The translations under genes and the position numbers were made by a program. Of a stretch of DNA of 64,000 bases, positions 1 through 9,200 are shown in pieces (position 1 is the first letter of the stretch; the number at the start of each line of letters is the position of its first letter). The stretch is from Haemophilus haemolyticus_L (GTDB lineage Bacteria > Pseudomonadota > Gammaproteobacteria > Enterobacterales > Pasteurellaceae), in assembly GCF_003490595.1 (NCBI RefSeq), contig NZ_QQGY01000002.1, positions 124,001 through 188,000 of the forward strand. Reading direction: 5' to 3'. The notes under the pieces are model-generated. The model was not told where the DNA came from, ran no database searches, and saw only the letters and a list, made by a program, of their open reading frames with translations.

Positions 1-1
1 T

Positions 2-973
2 CGTGGCGACCGTTCACGTAAAGAAACCTTAGTAGAATATGGTTTCCGTTTACCGTCCGCCTTGGATAATCGTCCGTTACGCTTTGAGGAATTTGAACGC
101 TTAGCCCCACAAACCATTTATGTTTCCGCAACACCAGGGCCTTATGAATTAGAAAAATCAGGCAGTGAAATCATCGATCAAGTGGTTCGCCCAACTGGTT
201 TGCTTGATCCGCTCATTGAAATTCGTCCAGTCTCAATTCAAGTGGATGATTTACTTTCCGAAGCTCGCCAAAGAGCGGATAAAAATGAGCGCGTTTTAGT
301 GACAACACTCACCAAGAAAATGGCAGAAGATTTAACGGATTATTTAGATGAACACGGGATTAGTGTGCGTTATCTACATTCTGATATTGATACCGTGGAG
401 CGTGTGGAAATTATCCGTGATTTGCGTTTAGGTGAATTTGATGTATTGGTTGGAATTAACTTATTGCGTGAAGGTTTGGATATTCCGGAAGTTTCTCTTG
501 TAGCGATTTTAGATGCAGATAAGGAAGGATTTTTACGTTCTGAACGCTCTTTGATCCAAACCATCGGTCGTGCTGCACGAAACTTAAATGGTAAAGCAAT
601 TTTATATGCGGATAGCATCACAAAATCGATGGAAAAAGCTATTACTGAAACCAATCGTCGTCGTGAAAAACAAACAAAATACAATGAAGAACATGGCATT
701 GTGCCACAAGCATTGAATAAGAAAGTCGGTGAATTGTTAGATATTGGGCAAGGTGCAAACCAAAAAGCGAAAGCCAATAAACAACGTGGAAAAATGGCAG
801 CAGAACCAACCGCACTTTATAATGCACCGAAAAATGCCAAAGAATATCAACAACAAATCAAAAAACTGGAACAACAAATGTATAAATTTGCACAAGATTT
901 GGAATTTGAAAAAGCCGCAGCAATTCGCGATCAATTACATCAATTGCGTGAGCAGTTTGTTTTTGAAAACTAA
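2..973 (+). CDS. uvrB: UvrABC excinuclease subunit B, C-terminal part (cut by window start)
   Basis: UvrB is the damage-verifying helicase-like subunit of nucleotide excision repair in the cytoplasm. It works with UvrA to load on damage and with UvrC for incision. The reading frame is open from base 2, so this is the last 323 codons of a protein normally about 670 residues long. Visible landmarks are the SATPGPYE segment, the second RecA-like helicase lobe with motif VI QTIGRAAR, and at the C-terminus a UVR motif (EKAAAIRDQLHQLREQ) that contacts UvrC. One uptake sequence lies inside it (809-817). The gene ends at a hairpin shared with the convergent gene at 1003. Confidence 0.98.
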   Translation, partial: RGDRSRKETLVEYGFRLPSALDNRPLRFEEFERLAPQTIYVSATPGPYELEKSGSEIIDQVVRPTGLLDPLIEIRPVSIQVDDLLSEARQRADKNERVLVTTLTKKMAEDLTDYLDEHGISVRYLHSDIDTVERVEIIRDLRLGEFDVLVGINLLREGLDIPEVSLVAILDADKEGFLRSERSLIQTIGRAARNLNGKAILYADSITKSMEKAITETNRRREKQTKYNEEHGIVPQALNKKVGELLDIGQGANQKAKANKQRGKMAAEPTALYNAPKNAKEYQQQIKKLEQQMYKFAQDLEFEKAAAIRDQLHQLREQFVFEN

Positions 974-976
974 AAA

Positions 977-998
977 AACGCCAGCTTAAGCTGGCGTT
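977..998. terminator. Bidirectional terminator between uvrB and the sulfatase-family gene
   Basis: A perfect 9-bp stem AACGCCAGC/GCTGGCGTT with a TTAA loop lies between two convergent genes. The A-run on its left becomes a T-run for minus-strand transcripts, so it looks stronger for the 1003-2928 gene. The plus-strand tail is only weakly T-rich. Confidence 0.8.
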
Positions 999-1002
999 CC
1001 GT

Positions 1003-2928
1003 TTATTTGTTTTCACCTGAAGAATACAAGCGATTTTTATATAAATAACTGCCTAATAAAGCGTGAGCTAATGCCTCTTTTTTCATTGCATCAGGCACCT
1101 CTTTTGGCGTTAAAGTTTCTGAAGCTTTATCATAATGATAACCTTGCGCCGCTTTATTTGGCATTTGAATCACCACATCATTATTGCCTTTCATCATTGC
1201 TTGAGTTTGATCATATTGCATAAAGGCACGATCTGGGTTTACATCTTGCGTTAAATCAAAGCCAATCATTGGATAATTGCCACTTACGCCTGCTAAAGAA
1301 AGCAATGTAGTTGGCATATCAATTTGGCTCACAAGACGGCTATCACGGCGTGGCGTAATGCCATCACCAAGAATCAAAGCTGGAATATGGAAATGCTTAA
1401 TTGGTACAAGACTTGCTCCGCCTACACGAGAATCGTGATCCGCAACAATTAAGAAAATCGTATCTTTCCAATAATTAGACTGTTTTGCCATTTTAAAGAA
1501 ATGACCTAACGCATAATCCGCATATTTTGCTGCGTTATTACGAGTGGCTTTTGGTTGCTCATAAAGCTCAATTTTGCCATCTGGATATTCAAATGGATCG
1601 TGATTGCTGGAGCTAAACACTAAACTAAAAAACGGTTTACCTTCATTTTGTAATTTCGTGAAAGTTTCATTGGCTTTATCAAATAAATCCTCATCACTCA
1701 CTCCCCAAGTGCCGGTAAATTTTGGATTCTGATAATCTTGTTGATCCCAAATATCTTTAAAGCCATTGCCATAGAAAAAGCTCGCCATATTGTCGAAGTG
1801 CTTTTCGCCACCATAAATAAAGGAAGTGTTATAGCCTTGTTTATGTAATAAATCCGCAATAGTAAAGAAACCACTTTGGGCATTATTAAGTTTTACCACT
1901 GCACGAGCCGGCGTTGGCGTAAAACCTGCTGTTGTTGCTTCAATACCACGTACTGAACGTGTGCCTGTTGCATAAAGATTTTCAAATAACCATCCTTCTT
2001 TTGCGAGCTGATCCACATTTGGAGAAAGTGGTTTGCCACCGAGTGTACCAATAAACTGAGCGCCGAGACTTTCTTGTAGCAAAATCACGATATTTTTAGG
2101 TTTACCCTGATAAGTCGCGACATTTTTCGTTAAAGTTGGGTATTTATCTGAAATGTAATCACTTTCTGGACGGCCACGGCTGGCTTTAACAATACGAAAC
2201 ATTTCATCTGCATCCATTTTTCCGTACATTTCTGAAGATTTTTCTTCATCTTTAAATTGCTGTGCCGCATAAATGACGGAATAGCCCGAATTAAGCACCA
2301 AAGAATTCACTAACGCATCAGAAGAAAATGCCACCATAGCAGGATTTATACCACGGTGTTGAAAACTTGAACGCGCCCCAAGGAAGCTCACGACAATCAC
2401 AAGCAAAGCAATTACAGGGCGAAATTTCCAACTCATTGAACGTAAATTTTTGACTGCCCAACCAGAAATTTTCCAATAAATCACGGCAGCTAAGATCGTG
2501 AAAACAAGGCAAAAAATCACCGCACTTAAATGCCCTTCCGCAAGCATTGAAAAAACTTCTTTCGGATAAATCAGGTATTCAATAAATAAACGATTTGGAC
2601 GGTAATCGTAGGTTTCAATAAAGGCAGGTGTGGCAATTTCCATAAAGATAATGAACACGCTACCAAGGGTTAGCCAAATGCGTAAAATTTTTACCCAAAC
2701 CTTACTGCTATGGAACAACGTTGTGAGCAATGCAGGTACGCCAAATAAATAACAGAGTGCCACAACATCCATTCGTACGCCTTGCAAAAATAATTGCAAC
2801 CAGCCATCTACGGCGGATACACGCTCTGATTGCCATACAGCAAGTCCCAAACGGGATAAGGAAAGGATGATGAGATTAATCAACACGAAGGTGAAGATGG
2901 GGAATAAAGGGGAATGCGCTTTTTTCAT
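1003..2928 (-). CDS. LTA synthase/sulfatase-family integral membrane protein
   Basis: About 640 residues. Roughly five N-terminal membrane segments (to about residue 190) precede a large extracytoplasmic alkaline-phosphatase/sulfatase-fold domain of the LtaS/MdoB (COG1368) family. Family members transfer phosphoglycerol or phosphoethanolamine groups to sugars or lipids. In the C-terminal domain I see NIVILLQESLG (first metal-ligand strand), a TRSVRGIEATTAG stretch where the catalytic Thr/Ser is expected, and a VADHDSR metal-binding segment. The substrate cannot be told from sequence. I chose the ATG at 2928 (Met-Lys-Lys before the first helix, weak AGTGG upstream); an in-frame ATG at 2958 would add 10 residues. 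It lies 243 bp downstream of maeB, on the same strand. Confidence 0.82.
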   Translation of the reverse strand: MKKAHSPLFPIFTFVLINLIILSLSRLGLAVWQSERVSAVDGWLQLFLQGVRMDVVALCYLFGVPALLTTLFHSSKVWVKILRIWLTLGSVFIIFMEIATPAFIETYDYRPNRLFIEYLIYPKEVFSMLAEGHLSAVIFCLVFTILAAVIYWKISGWAVKNLRSMSWKFRPVIALLVIVVSFLGARSSFQHRGINPAMVAFSSDALVNSLVLNSGYSVIYAAQQFKDEEKSSEMYGKMDADEMFRIVKASRGRPESDYISDKYPTLTKNVATYQGKPKNIVILLQESLGAQFIGTLGGKPLSPNVDQLAKEGWLFENLYATGTRSVRGIEATTAGFTPTPARAVVKLNNAQSGFFTIADLLHKQGYNTSFIYGGEKHFDNMASFFYGNGFKDIWDQQDYQNPKFTGTWGVSDEDLFDKANETFTKLQNEGKPFFSLVFSSSNHDPFEYPDGKIELYEQPKATRNNAAKYADYALGHFFKMAKQSNYWKDTIFLIVADHDSRVGGASLVPIKHFHIPALILGDGITPRRDSRLVSQIDMPTTLLSLAGVSGNYPMIGFDLTQDVNPDRAFMQYDQTQAMMKGNNDVVIQMPNKAAQGYHYDKASETLTPKEVPDAMKKEALAHALLGSYLYKNRLYSSGENK

Positions 2929-3129
2929 TGTAAAAACCACTAATGCAACGGCATCCAAGCCGTATTAAATTAAAGAAAGATAGGCAACTGTCTATCGGTC
3001 GGTTCCTTTTCGACATGACAAAAGTCTTAAAGTGCGGTCAATTTTCGCATAGTTTTACTTAATCTCAAATGTAAACAATATGCCAAATTCTGTGTAGTAC
3101 TGTTTTAAGTAATCCGATTCAATAAAGAT

Positions 3130-3153
3130 AAAGCCCCAAAAAATCGAGGCTTT
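3130..3153 (-). terminator. Probable maeB terminator
   Basis: Read on the minus strand, an 8-bp stem AAAGCCTC/GGGGCTTT with one wobble pair and an A/T-rich loop follows maeB by about 50 bases. The following tail is only moderately T-rich. Confidence 0.5.
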
Positions 3154-3201
3154 GTTAAGTAAACGGCGGAAATTTAATAAAAATTTACCGCACTTTTTCA
3201 A

Positions 3202-5472
3202 TTACTCTTGTTGTGCTTTCACCGCAGCATAGGCAATCATATTAATAATACGGCGAACAGACGCCCCTGGATTAAGAATATGCGCAGATTTGTTCATACC
3301 CATTAAGATCGGGCCAACAGTAATTGCCGTAGTGGTGCCGCGCAATAGGCTATAACTAATACGTGATGAACTCAAATCAGGGAACACTAATAAATTTGCG
3401 CTTCCTTTCAATGGGCTATCAGGCATAACTTCTTTTCTATGAGCTTCATTCATCGCTAAATCGCCACGCATTTCACCATCGATCATTAAGTGCGGATTAC
3501 GCTCTTTGACGATCTGTAACACTTCTCGCATTTTTGGTGCACCTAATGAATTAGATGAACCAAAATTAGAATGAGAAAGCAATGCAACTGCAGGCTCAAT
3601 ACCGAAACGGTGAATTTCTTCCGCTGCCATTAAGGTAATTTCAGCTAATTCTTCTGTTGTTGGATTACTATTTACGTGAGTATCAGTTAAGAATACGTTA
3701 CCAGTCGGTAGTACAAGGCTATTTAACGCAGCAGCAGTTTTCACACCGTCTTTTAAGCCTATAATATCGCGAATAGATGCAAGGTGTTTTCCGTATGAAC
3801 CAAATAAACCACATACTAAAGCGTCTGCATAACCTAAGCTAAGCAATGTAGAAGCTAATACGGTGGTGTTAGAACGAACGACACGTTTTGCGATTGCAGG
3901 TGTAATGCCTTTACGTTTCGTAAGTTCGTAGTAATGTTTCCAACATTCTTCATAGCGAGGATTATCTTCGTTATCCACAATTTCAAAATCCACACCCGCA
4001 GTTAAACGCAAACCAAGTTTTTTAATTTTTTCTTCAATCACGCTACGGCGACCAATTAAAATTGGATTTGCCAAGCCCATTGAAATTACTTCTTGGGTGG
4101 CATGCAATGCTTTATTTTCTTCCCCTTCCGCTAAAATAATGCGTTGTTTTGCCGCTTTTGCTTGGCTGAAAATAGGACGCATAAACAAGCTCGTTTTGTA
4201 AACAAACTGAGTTAGTTTTTCAACATAAGCATCCCAATTTTGAATTGGACGAGTTGCCACACCAGATTCCATTGCAGCTTTTGCTACCGCTGGTGCGATA
4301 CGCACAATTAAGCGAGGATCGAATGGGCGAGGAATCACATAATCTGTACCAAAAGTCGCGCCTTCACCACCGTAAGCTGAAGTTACAACTTCGTTTTGCT
4401 CTTCTAATGCAAGGTCAGCGATGGCATAAACTGCCGCACGCTTCATTTCTTCATTAATAGTGGTTGCGCCCACATCTAATGCGCCACGGAAAATAAATGG
4501 GAAACAAAGCACGTTATTTACTTGGTTTGGATAATCAGAACGGCCTGTACATACAATCGCATCAGGACGAACCGCTTTCGCTTCTGGCGGGGTAATTTCA
4601 GGATTTGGGTTAGCCAAAGCAAGAATAATTGGATGCGCAGCCATGGTTTTTACCATATCTTGTGTAAGCGCACCAGCCGCAGAACAACCTAAGAAAATAT
4701 CTGCATTTGGAATCGCATCGCCAAGTTTACGCCAGCCATTATCTTCAATTGCATAATCTTTTTTGGTTTGATCCATTTTGTCATCACGACCTTTATATAC
4801 CACGCCTTTCGAGTCGCAAACCGTGATATTTTCACGTTTCATACCTAAAGAAACCAACAAGTTCAAGCACGCAATAGATGCAGCGCCTGCACCAGATGCC
4901 ACAAGTCGAACATCTTCAATTTTTTTACCTACAATACGAAGAGAATTGATGATCGCGGCAGCACTGATGATCGCTGTTCCATGTTGGTCATCATGGAATA
5001 CTGGAATATTCATTCGCTCACGCAATTTTTGTTCAATATAGAAACATTCCGGTGCTTTAATATCTTCTAAATTTACCCCACCGAAAGTCGGCTCTAACGA
5101 AGCAATAATATCGACAAGTTTATCGGGATCATGTTCATTCACTTCAATATCAAATACATTGATACCCGCGAATTTTTTGAACAATACGCCCTTTCCTTCC
5201 ATTACCGGTTTGCCCGCAAGCGCGCCAATATTGCCAAGTCCAAGCACCGCTGTACCATTGGAAATCACCGCCACTAAATTTCCACGTGCTGTATATTTGT
5301 AAGAGGCAGCAGGATCTTTTTCAATTTCTAAACAAGGCTCTGCCACACCTGGTGAATAAGCTAAGGCTAAATCGCGTTGTGTTGCGAGTGATTTTGTTGG
5401 GGTAACTTCAATTTTTCCAGGAATTGGAAATTCGTGGAAATCTAAGGCTGCTTGACGTAATTGTTCGGTCAT
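3202..5472 (-). CDS. maeB: NADP-dependent malic enzyme with C-terminal phosphotransacetylase-like domain
   Basis: It oxidatively decarboxylates malate to pyruvate with NADP. At 756 residues it has the MaeB architecture: malic enzyme N-terminal domain (about 15-150, including AYSPGVAEPC), NAD(P)-binding domain (about 160-400), and a C-terminal domain (about 430-756) homologous to phosphotransacetylase, usually regulatory (acetyl-CoA sensing) rather than catalytic. The start MTEQLRQAALDFHEFP fits the family. Its C-terminal domain is a paralogue of the last third of Pta encoded at 52559. It is monocistronic, with a 197-bp divergent gap to the gene at 5670. Confidence 0.96.
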   Translation of the reverse strand: MTEQLRQAALDFHEFPIPGKIEVTPTKSLATQRDLALAYSPGVAEPCLEIEKDPAASYKYTARGNLVAVISNGTAVLGLGNIGALAGKPVMEGKGVLFKKFAGINVFDIEVNEHDPDKLVDIIASLEPTFGGVNLEDIKAPECFYIEQKLRERMNIPVFHDDQHGTAIISAAAIINSLRIVGKKIEDVRLVASGAGAASIACLNLLVSLGMKRENITVCDSKGVVYKGRDDKMDQTKKDYAIEDNGWRKLGDAIPNADIFLGCSAAGALTQDMVKTMAAHPIILALANPNPEITPPEAKAVRPDAIVCTGRSDYPNQVNNVLCFPFIFRGALDVGATTINEEMKRAAVYAIADLALEEQNEVVTSAYGGEGATFGTDYVIPRPFDPRLIVRIAPAVAKAAMESGVATRPIQNWDAYVEKLTQFVYKTSLFMRPIFSQAKAAKQRIILAEGEENKALHATQEVISMGLANPILIGRRSVIEEKIKKLGLRLTAGVDFEIVDNEDNPRYEECWKHYYELTKRKGITPAIAKRVVRSNTTVLASTLLSLGYADALVCGLFGSYGKHLASIRDIIGLKDGVKTAAALNSLVLPTGNVFLTDTHVNSNPTTEELAEITLMAAEEIHRFGIEPAVALLSHSNFGSSNSLGAPKMREVLQIVKERNPHLMIDGEMRGDLAMNEAHRKEVMPDSPLKGSANLLVFPDLSSSRISYSLLRGTTTAITVGPILMGMNKSAHILNPGASVRRIINMIAYAAVKAQQE

Positions 5473-5517
5473 AATAAGTGCTCCATTTTCTTGAGACAGG
5501 ATTGAAATATTGCGTCG

Positions 5518-5523
5518 ATTATA
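5518..5523 (-). promoter_or_regulatory. Possible -10 element for maeB
   Basis: A perfect minus-strand TATAAT lies about 45 bases upstream of the maeB start. I see no convincing -35 at 16-18 bp spacing, so the promoter is tentative. Confidence 0.4.
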
Positions 5524-5669
5524 TCTGTTTTTTATTCAAAAAATTGTGACGAACTGCAAATTTTCACAACTTTATAACAAAATTTTTTTGATGCGAGGCA
5601 TTAGCCAGACTTTTCATTTTTCAGCAAAAAAGGTAGGATTTTCGCAACAAAAGCATAAAGGATGAGAAA

Positions 5670-6290
5670 ATGAATCCATTTCAAAAAATCAAAAGTGCGG
5701 TGAATAAATACCAAAGATTTTTCATTAATCGCACTCTGCAACGTAAACTAACAAATCAAGGCATGACTGTCATTTCTGCCAATTGCGTGGGTGCTTTTAT
5801 CTTACATGATTTGCACCAACCGTTTAATTCCCCTTTTGTAAATCTCTATCTCTCGCCACAGGATTTTTTGCGTTATTTACAAAATATGGATTTCTACCGT
5901 ACTCAACCTCTCACATTCGTACAAACAGAAAAAAGTTATCCAGTAGGAAAACTTGCCGATCTTGAAATTCATTTTATGCACTATCATAGTGAGCAAGAAG
6001 CCAATGAAAAATGGCAACTTCGCACGTCACGAATGAATTTAGACAATCTTTTTATTATGATGACAGATCGAGATGGTGTAACCGAAAAAGACATTCAACT
6101 TTTTGATCAACTCCCTTTCAAAAATAAAGTGATTTTTACTCACAAGCCCTACCCTGCTTTTAAATCGGCTTATTATATAAAAGACTTCGAGACGCAAAAT
6201 CAGGTGGGCGATATTTTTGAATTTTCTGGCTGGGATGGGAAAAAATATTACGACCAATTTGATTATGTGAAGTGGTTTAACCAAGCTTAA
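5670..6290 (+). CDS. DUF1919 family protein
   Basis: A 206-residue soluble protein without signal peptide, of the DUF1919 family found near polysaccharide genes in several bacteria. The family hallmark is the N-terminal segment VISANCVGAFI (about residues 33-43), resembling the IISNNCWGG motif of relatives, followed by SPQDFLRYLQNMDFY. Function is unproven; a role in surface carbohydrate synthesis is only suggested by relatives. It is monocistronic, divergent from maeB, and ends at a good terminator. An uptake sequence lies in its first codons (5693-5701). Confidence 0.78.
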   Translation: MNPFQKIKSAVNKYQRFFINRTLQRKLTNQGMTVISANCVGAFILHDLHQPFNSPFVNLYLSPQDFLRYLQNMDFYRTQPLTFVQTEKSYPVGKLADLEIHFMHYHSEQEANEKWQLRTSRMNLDNLFIMMTDRDGVTEKDIQLFDQLPFKNKVIFTHKPYPAFKSAYYIKDFETQNQVGDIFEFSGWDGKKYYDQFDYVKWFNQA

Positions 6291-6295
6291 TAGAT

Positions 6296-6318
6296 AAAGG
6301 CTGTATTGCAGCCTTTTT
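6296..6318 (+). terminator. Rho-independent terminator after the DUF1919 gene
   Basis: Stem AAAGGCTG/CAGCCTTT with a TATTG loop is followed by a T-run. It begins six bases after the stop codon. Confidence 0.88.
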
Positions 6319-6380
6319 TGTTTCGTTCTAAAAGCAAAAACCTGTAAAATGCCTAGCGAATTTTAATAAGAGAAAACATA

Positions 6381-7079
6381 ATGAGATTAGATAAATTTAT
6401 TGCTGAAAATACGGGCTTAACGCGTTCTCAAGCAACGAAAGCAATCCGTCAAAGTGCGGTAAAAATTAATGGCGAAATTGTCAAAAGTGGTTCAGTACAA
6501 ATTTCACAAGAAGACGAAATTTATTTTGAAGATGAATTATTAACTTGGGTCGAAGAAGGTCAGTATTTTATGTTGAATAAACCACAAGGCTGTGTTTGTT
6601 CTAATGATGACGGCGACTATCCAACAATTTATCAATTTTTCGATTATCCTTTGGCTGGAAAATTACATAGCGCGGGTCGCTTAGATGTAGATACAACAGG
6701 CCTCGTATTGCTTACCGATGATGGACAATGGTCACATCGCATCACATCCCCAAAACATCATTGTGAAAAAACCTATTTGGTAACTTTAGCTGATCCCGTA
6801 GAAGAAAATTATGCAGCGGCTTGTGCGGAAGGCATTTTATTACGTGGAGAAAAAGAACCCACTAAACCAGCAAAATTAGAAATTTTAGATGATTACAATG
6901 TAAATCTAACCATTTCTGAAGGTCGCTATCATCAAGTAAAACGTATGTTTGCCGCACTTAGGAATAAAGTCGTTGGATTACATCGCTGGAAAATTGGTAA
7001 TGTAGTGTTGGATCAATCCTTAGATGAAGGGGAATACCGCTCATTGACTCAAAGCGAAATTGAAAGTTTGGTAAAATAA
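6381..7079 (+). CDS. rsuA: 16S rRNA pseudouridine(516) synthase RsuA
   Basis: It converts U516 of 16S rRNA to pseudouridine on assembling 30S subunits. An N-terminal S4 RNA-binding domain (about 1-45) is followed by the RsuA/RluB catalytic domain with GRLDVDTTGLVLLT, whose Asp is the catalytic residue. Length 232 matches the family (E. coli about 231). The next gene starts 1 bp after the stop, so the two are probably cotranscribed. A second member of the same family, rluB, lies at 59061. Confidence 0.95.
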   Translation: MRLDKFIAENTGLTRSQATKAIRQSAVKINGEIVKSGSVQISQEDEIYFEDELLTWVEEGQYFMLNKPQGCVCSNDDGDYPTIYQFFDYPLAGKLHSAGRLDVDTTGLVLLTDDGQWSHRITSPKHHCEKTYLVTLADPVEENYAAACAEGILLRGEKEPTKPAKLEILDDYNVNLTISEGRYHQVKRMFAALRNKVVGLHRWKIGNVVLDQSLDEGEYRSLTQSEIESLVK

Positions 7080-7080
7080 T

Positions 7081-8283
7081 ATGAATCAACAAAAATCGAC
7101 TTTCATCTTTATTCTTACCCTCGGCATTCTCTCTATGTTACCGCCTTTTGGCGTGGATATGTATTTGCCGTCTTTTTTAGAAATTGCAAAAGATCTCGAG
7201 GTAAGTCCAGAACAAGTACAACATACACTAACCTCTTTTGCCTACGGTATGGCGTTTGGTCAGCTTTTCTGGGGGCCTTTTGGTGATAGTTTCGGACGAA
7301 AACCAATTATTTTACTCGGTGTCATTGTAGGCGCACTAACAGCTTTAGTACTCACCGAAATAAATTCAGTCGGAAATTTCACCGCACTTCGTTTTGTGCA
7401 AGGTTTCTTTGGTGCCGCACCTATTGTGCTTTCCGGCGCATTATTGCGTGATTTATTTAGTAAAGATCAGCTATCTAAAGTGATGTCCACCATCACATTA
7501 GTATTTATGCTTGCACCTTTAGTTGCGCCAATTATTGGTGGTTACATCGTTAAATTTTTCCATTGGCATGCGATTTTTTACGTTATTTCGCTTGTGGGAT
7601 TATTAGCCGCTGCATTGGTCTTTTTCATCATTCCAGAAACCCATAAAAAAGAAAATCGCATTCCGCTGCGCTTAAATATTATCGCTCGCAATTTCCTTCT
7701 GCTTTGGAAGCAAAAAGAAGTGCTTGGCTATATGTTTGCCGCCTCTTTTAGCTTTGGTGGGTTGTTTGCTTTTGTGACGGCAGGATCAATTGTATATATC
7801 GGCATTTATGGCGTTCCCGTCGATCAGTTCGGTTATTTCTTTATGATGAATATCGTTACGATGATCTTTGCCTCCTTTTTGAATAGCCGATTTGTCACTA
7901 AAGTGGGTGCAGAAACAATGTTACGGATAGCCCTCGCAATTCAATTCCTTTCTGGAATGTGGCTAATTTTGACCGCACTTTTAGATCTCGGTTTTTGGCC
8001 AATGGCAATTGGCGTCGCCTTTTTCGTCGGTCCAAATCCAGTGATTTCATCAAATGCAATGGCATCAGCTTTAGAAAGATGTCCTCAAATGGCGGGAACA
8101 GCAAATTCTTTGATTGGTAGCGTACGTTTTGCAGTGGGTGCAATTGTGGGAAGTTTAGTTGCGTCAATGAAAATGGATACTGCCGCACCAATGCTCTTTA
8201 CGATGGGGGCATGTGTCGCGATTTCCGTATTGGCATATTACTTTCTAACCAGCCGAAATCTTAAAAAATCTGAGAGAAAATAA
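7081..8283 (+). CDS. bcr: Bcr/CflA-type multidrug efflux MFS transporter
   Basis: A 400-residue inner-membrane 12-helix major facilitator of the Bcr/CflA drug:proton antiporter group. The N-terminal half shows PPFGVDMYLPSF (the D-x-Y-L-P-x helix 1 motif of the group) and loop 2-3 motif A, GPFGDSFGRKP. Natural substrates are unknown; relatives export bicyclomycin, sulfonamides or chloramphenicol. It directly follows rsuA, an arrangement also seen in enterics. Uptake sequences at 7381 and 7972 are inside the gene. Confidence 0.9.
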   Translation: MNQQKSTFIFILTLGILSMLPPFGVDMYLPSFLEIAKDLEVSPEQVQHTLTSFAYGMAFGQLFWGPFGDSFGRKPIILLGVIVGALTALVLTEINSVGNFTALRFVQGFFGAAPIVLSGALLRDLFSKDQLSKVMSTITLVFMLAPLVAPIIGGYIVKFFHWHAIFYVISLVGLLAAALVFFIIPETHKKENRIPLRLNIIARNFLLLWKQKEVLGYMFAASFSFGGLFAFVTAGSIVYIGIYGVPVDQFGYFFMMNIVTMIFASFLNSRFVTKVGAETMLRIALAIQFLSGMWLILTALLDLGFWPMAIGVAFFVGPNPVISSNAMASALERCPQMAGTANSLIGSVRFAVGAIVGSLVASMKMDTAAPMLFTMGACVAISVLAYYFLTSRNLKKSERK

Positions 8284-8299
8284 GCTCACAATTCATCAT

Positions 8300-8326
8300 T
8301 GTTCCCTCAATGTTAGTGAGGGAACA
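8300..8326. terminator. Bidirectional terminator between bcr and the EamA gene
   Basis: Perfect 10-bp stem TGTTCCCTCA/TGAGGGAACA with a 7-base loop between convergent genes. Tails are only moderately T-rich. Confidence 0.7.
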
Positions 8327-8333
8327 TTAATTT

Positions 8334-9200
8334 CTAACGTTTCGATCCTAAATAAATCGCAAATAAAGTGAGCAATGCACCAAGCCATTGCCAAGGATTA
8401 ATTGCTTTATCCAAATAGAAATAATCAATCAACAATGCAGCTATTGGCTCCGTGAGTAACAATAATCCCGTAACACTTAGCGAAAGCAAAGGGATTGAAT
8501 AAGCAATCATGCCCCAAGCAATACACTGCATTACTGCACCGTAAATGAAAACTAATCCCCAATCATGCCATGTTGTTGGATAAAGATTATTTGAATTGAA
8601 AATTAAAGATGGGACAAGCAGCACTAAAGCACCTGTCAAACTGATAATTAACATCAATGGAAATAATGCCGTTTGCTCTTCTTGATGAACTTTTTTCACC
8701 ATCACCATAGAACCCGCCAACATTACCGCTGAAATTAAACCAATCACAATGCCATAAATTCCGTCAATATTATGCTGTAATTCTTCGACAGAAATGAACG
8801 CTACGCCAACTATCGCCAAAAACAAACTTAATATTTGTAGTTTGCTTTGACGTTCTGCAAAAAAGACAAAACCAATGGCAGCCAAACAAAAAATTTGCAA
8901 GCTATTTAATAAGGTAGAAATGCCAGGACCTACGGCGTAAATACTTTCATGCCAAAAGGCAAGATCAAACGCTAAAAATACTCCAGAAAGTGCGGCAAAA
9001 AATAAGGCTTTTTTACTTTTTGGAAAATGTTGGCGTTTTAGTTTCATTAAAAAATAGAAAATGCCCGATGCAATTAATAATCGCCAAAAAGCAATTGCAT
9101 AAGCACCGACAGGCACAAACTTAACAATCAAACTACCTAAGCCAAATAAAATACAGCCTACCACCAACATCAAAGAGGCAATATTATTTTGCTTTTCCAT
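8334..9200 (-). CDS. EamA/DMT-family transporter
   Basis: An inner-membrane protein with about ten helices and two EamA repeats, of the drug/metabolite transporter superfamily. Visible features are VPVGAYAIAFWRLLIAS near the start and SVTGLLLLTEPIAALLIDY near the end, typical of the two repeats. Substrate unknown. I chose the ATG at 9200 because its A is shared with the stop codon of the upstream gene (TAATG), implying translational coupling. In-frame ATGs at 9218 and 9230 would give up to 298 residues. Confidence 0.85.
   Translation of the reverse strand: MEKQNNIASLMLVVGCILFGLGSLIVKFVPVGAYAIAFWRLLIASGIFYFLMKLKRQHFPKSKKALFFAALSGVFLAFDLAFWHESIYAVGPGISTLLNSLQIFCLAAIGFVFFAERQSKLQILSLFLAIVGVAFISVEELQHNIDGIYGIVIGLISAVMLAGSMVMVKKVHQEEQTALFPLMLIISLTGALVLLVPSLIFNSNNLYPTTWHDWGLVFIYGAVMQCIAWGMIAYSIPLLSLSVTGLLLLTEPIAALLIDYFYLDKAINPWQWLGALLTLFAIYLGSKR

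Noticed and set aside
2979..2996. GATAG/CTATC hairpin in the leader of the LTA-synthase-like gene as attenuator
   Set aside because: Only a 5-bp stem; no conserved features to support a regulatory role.
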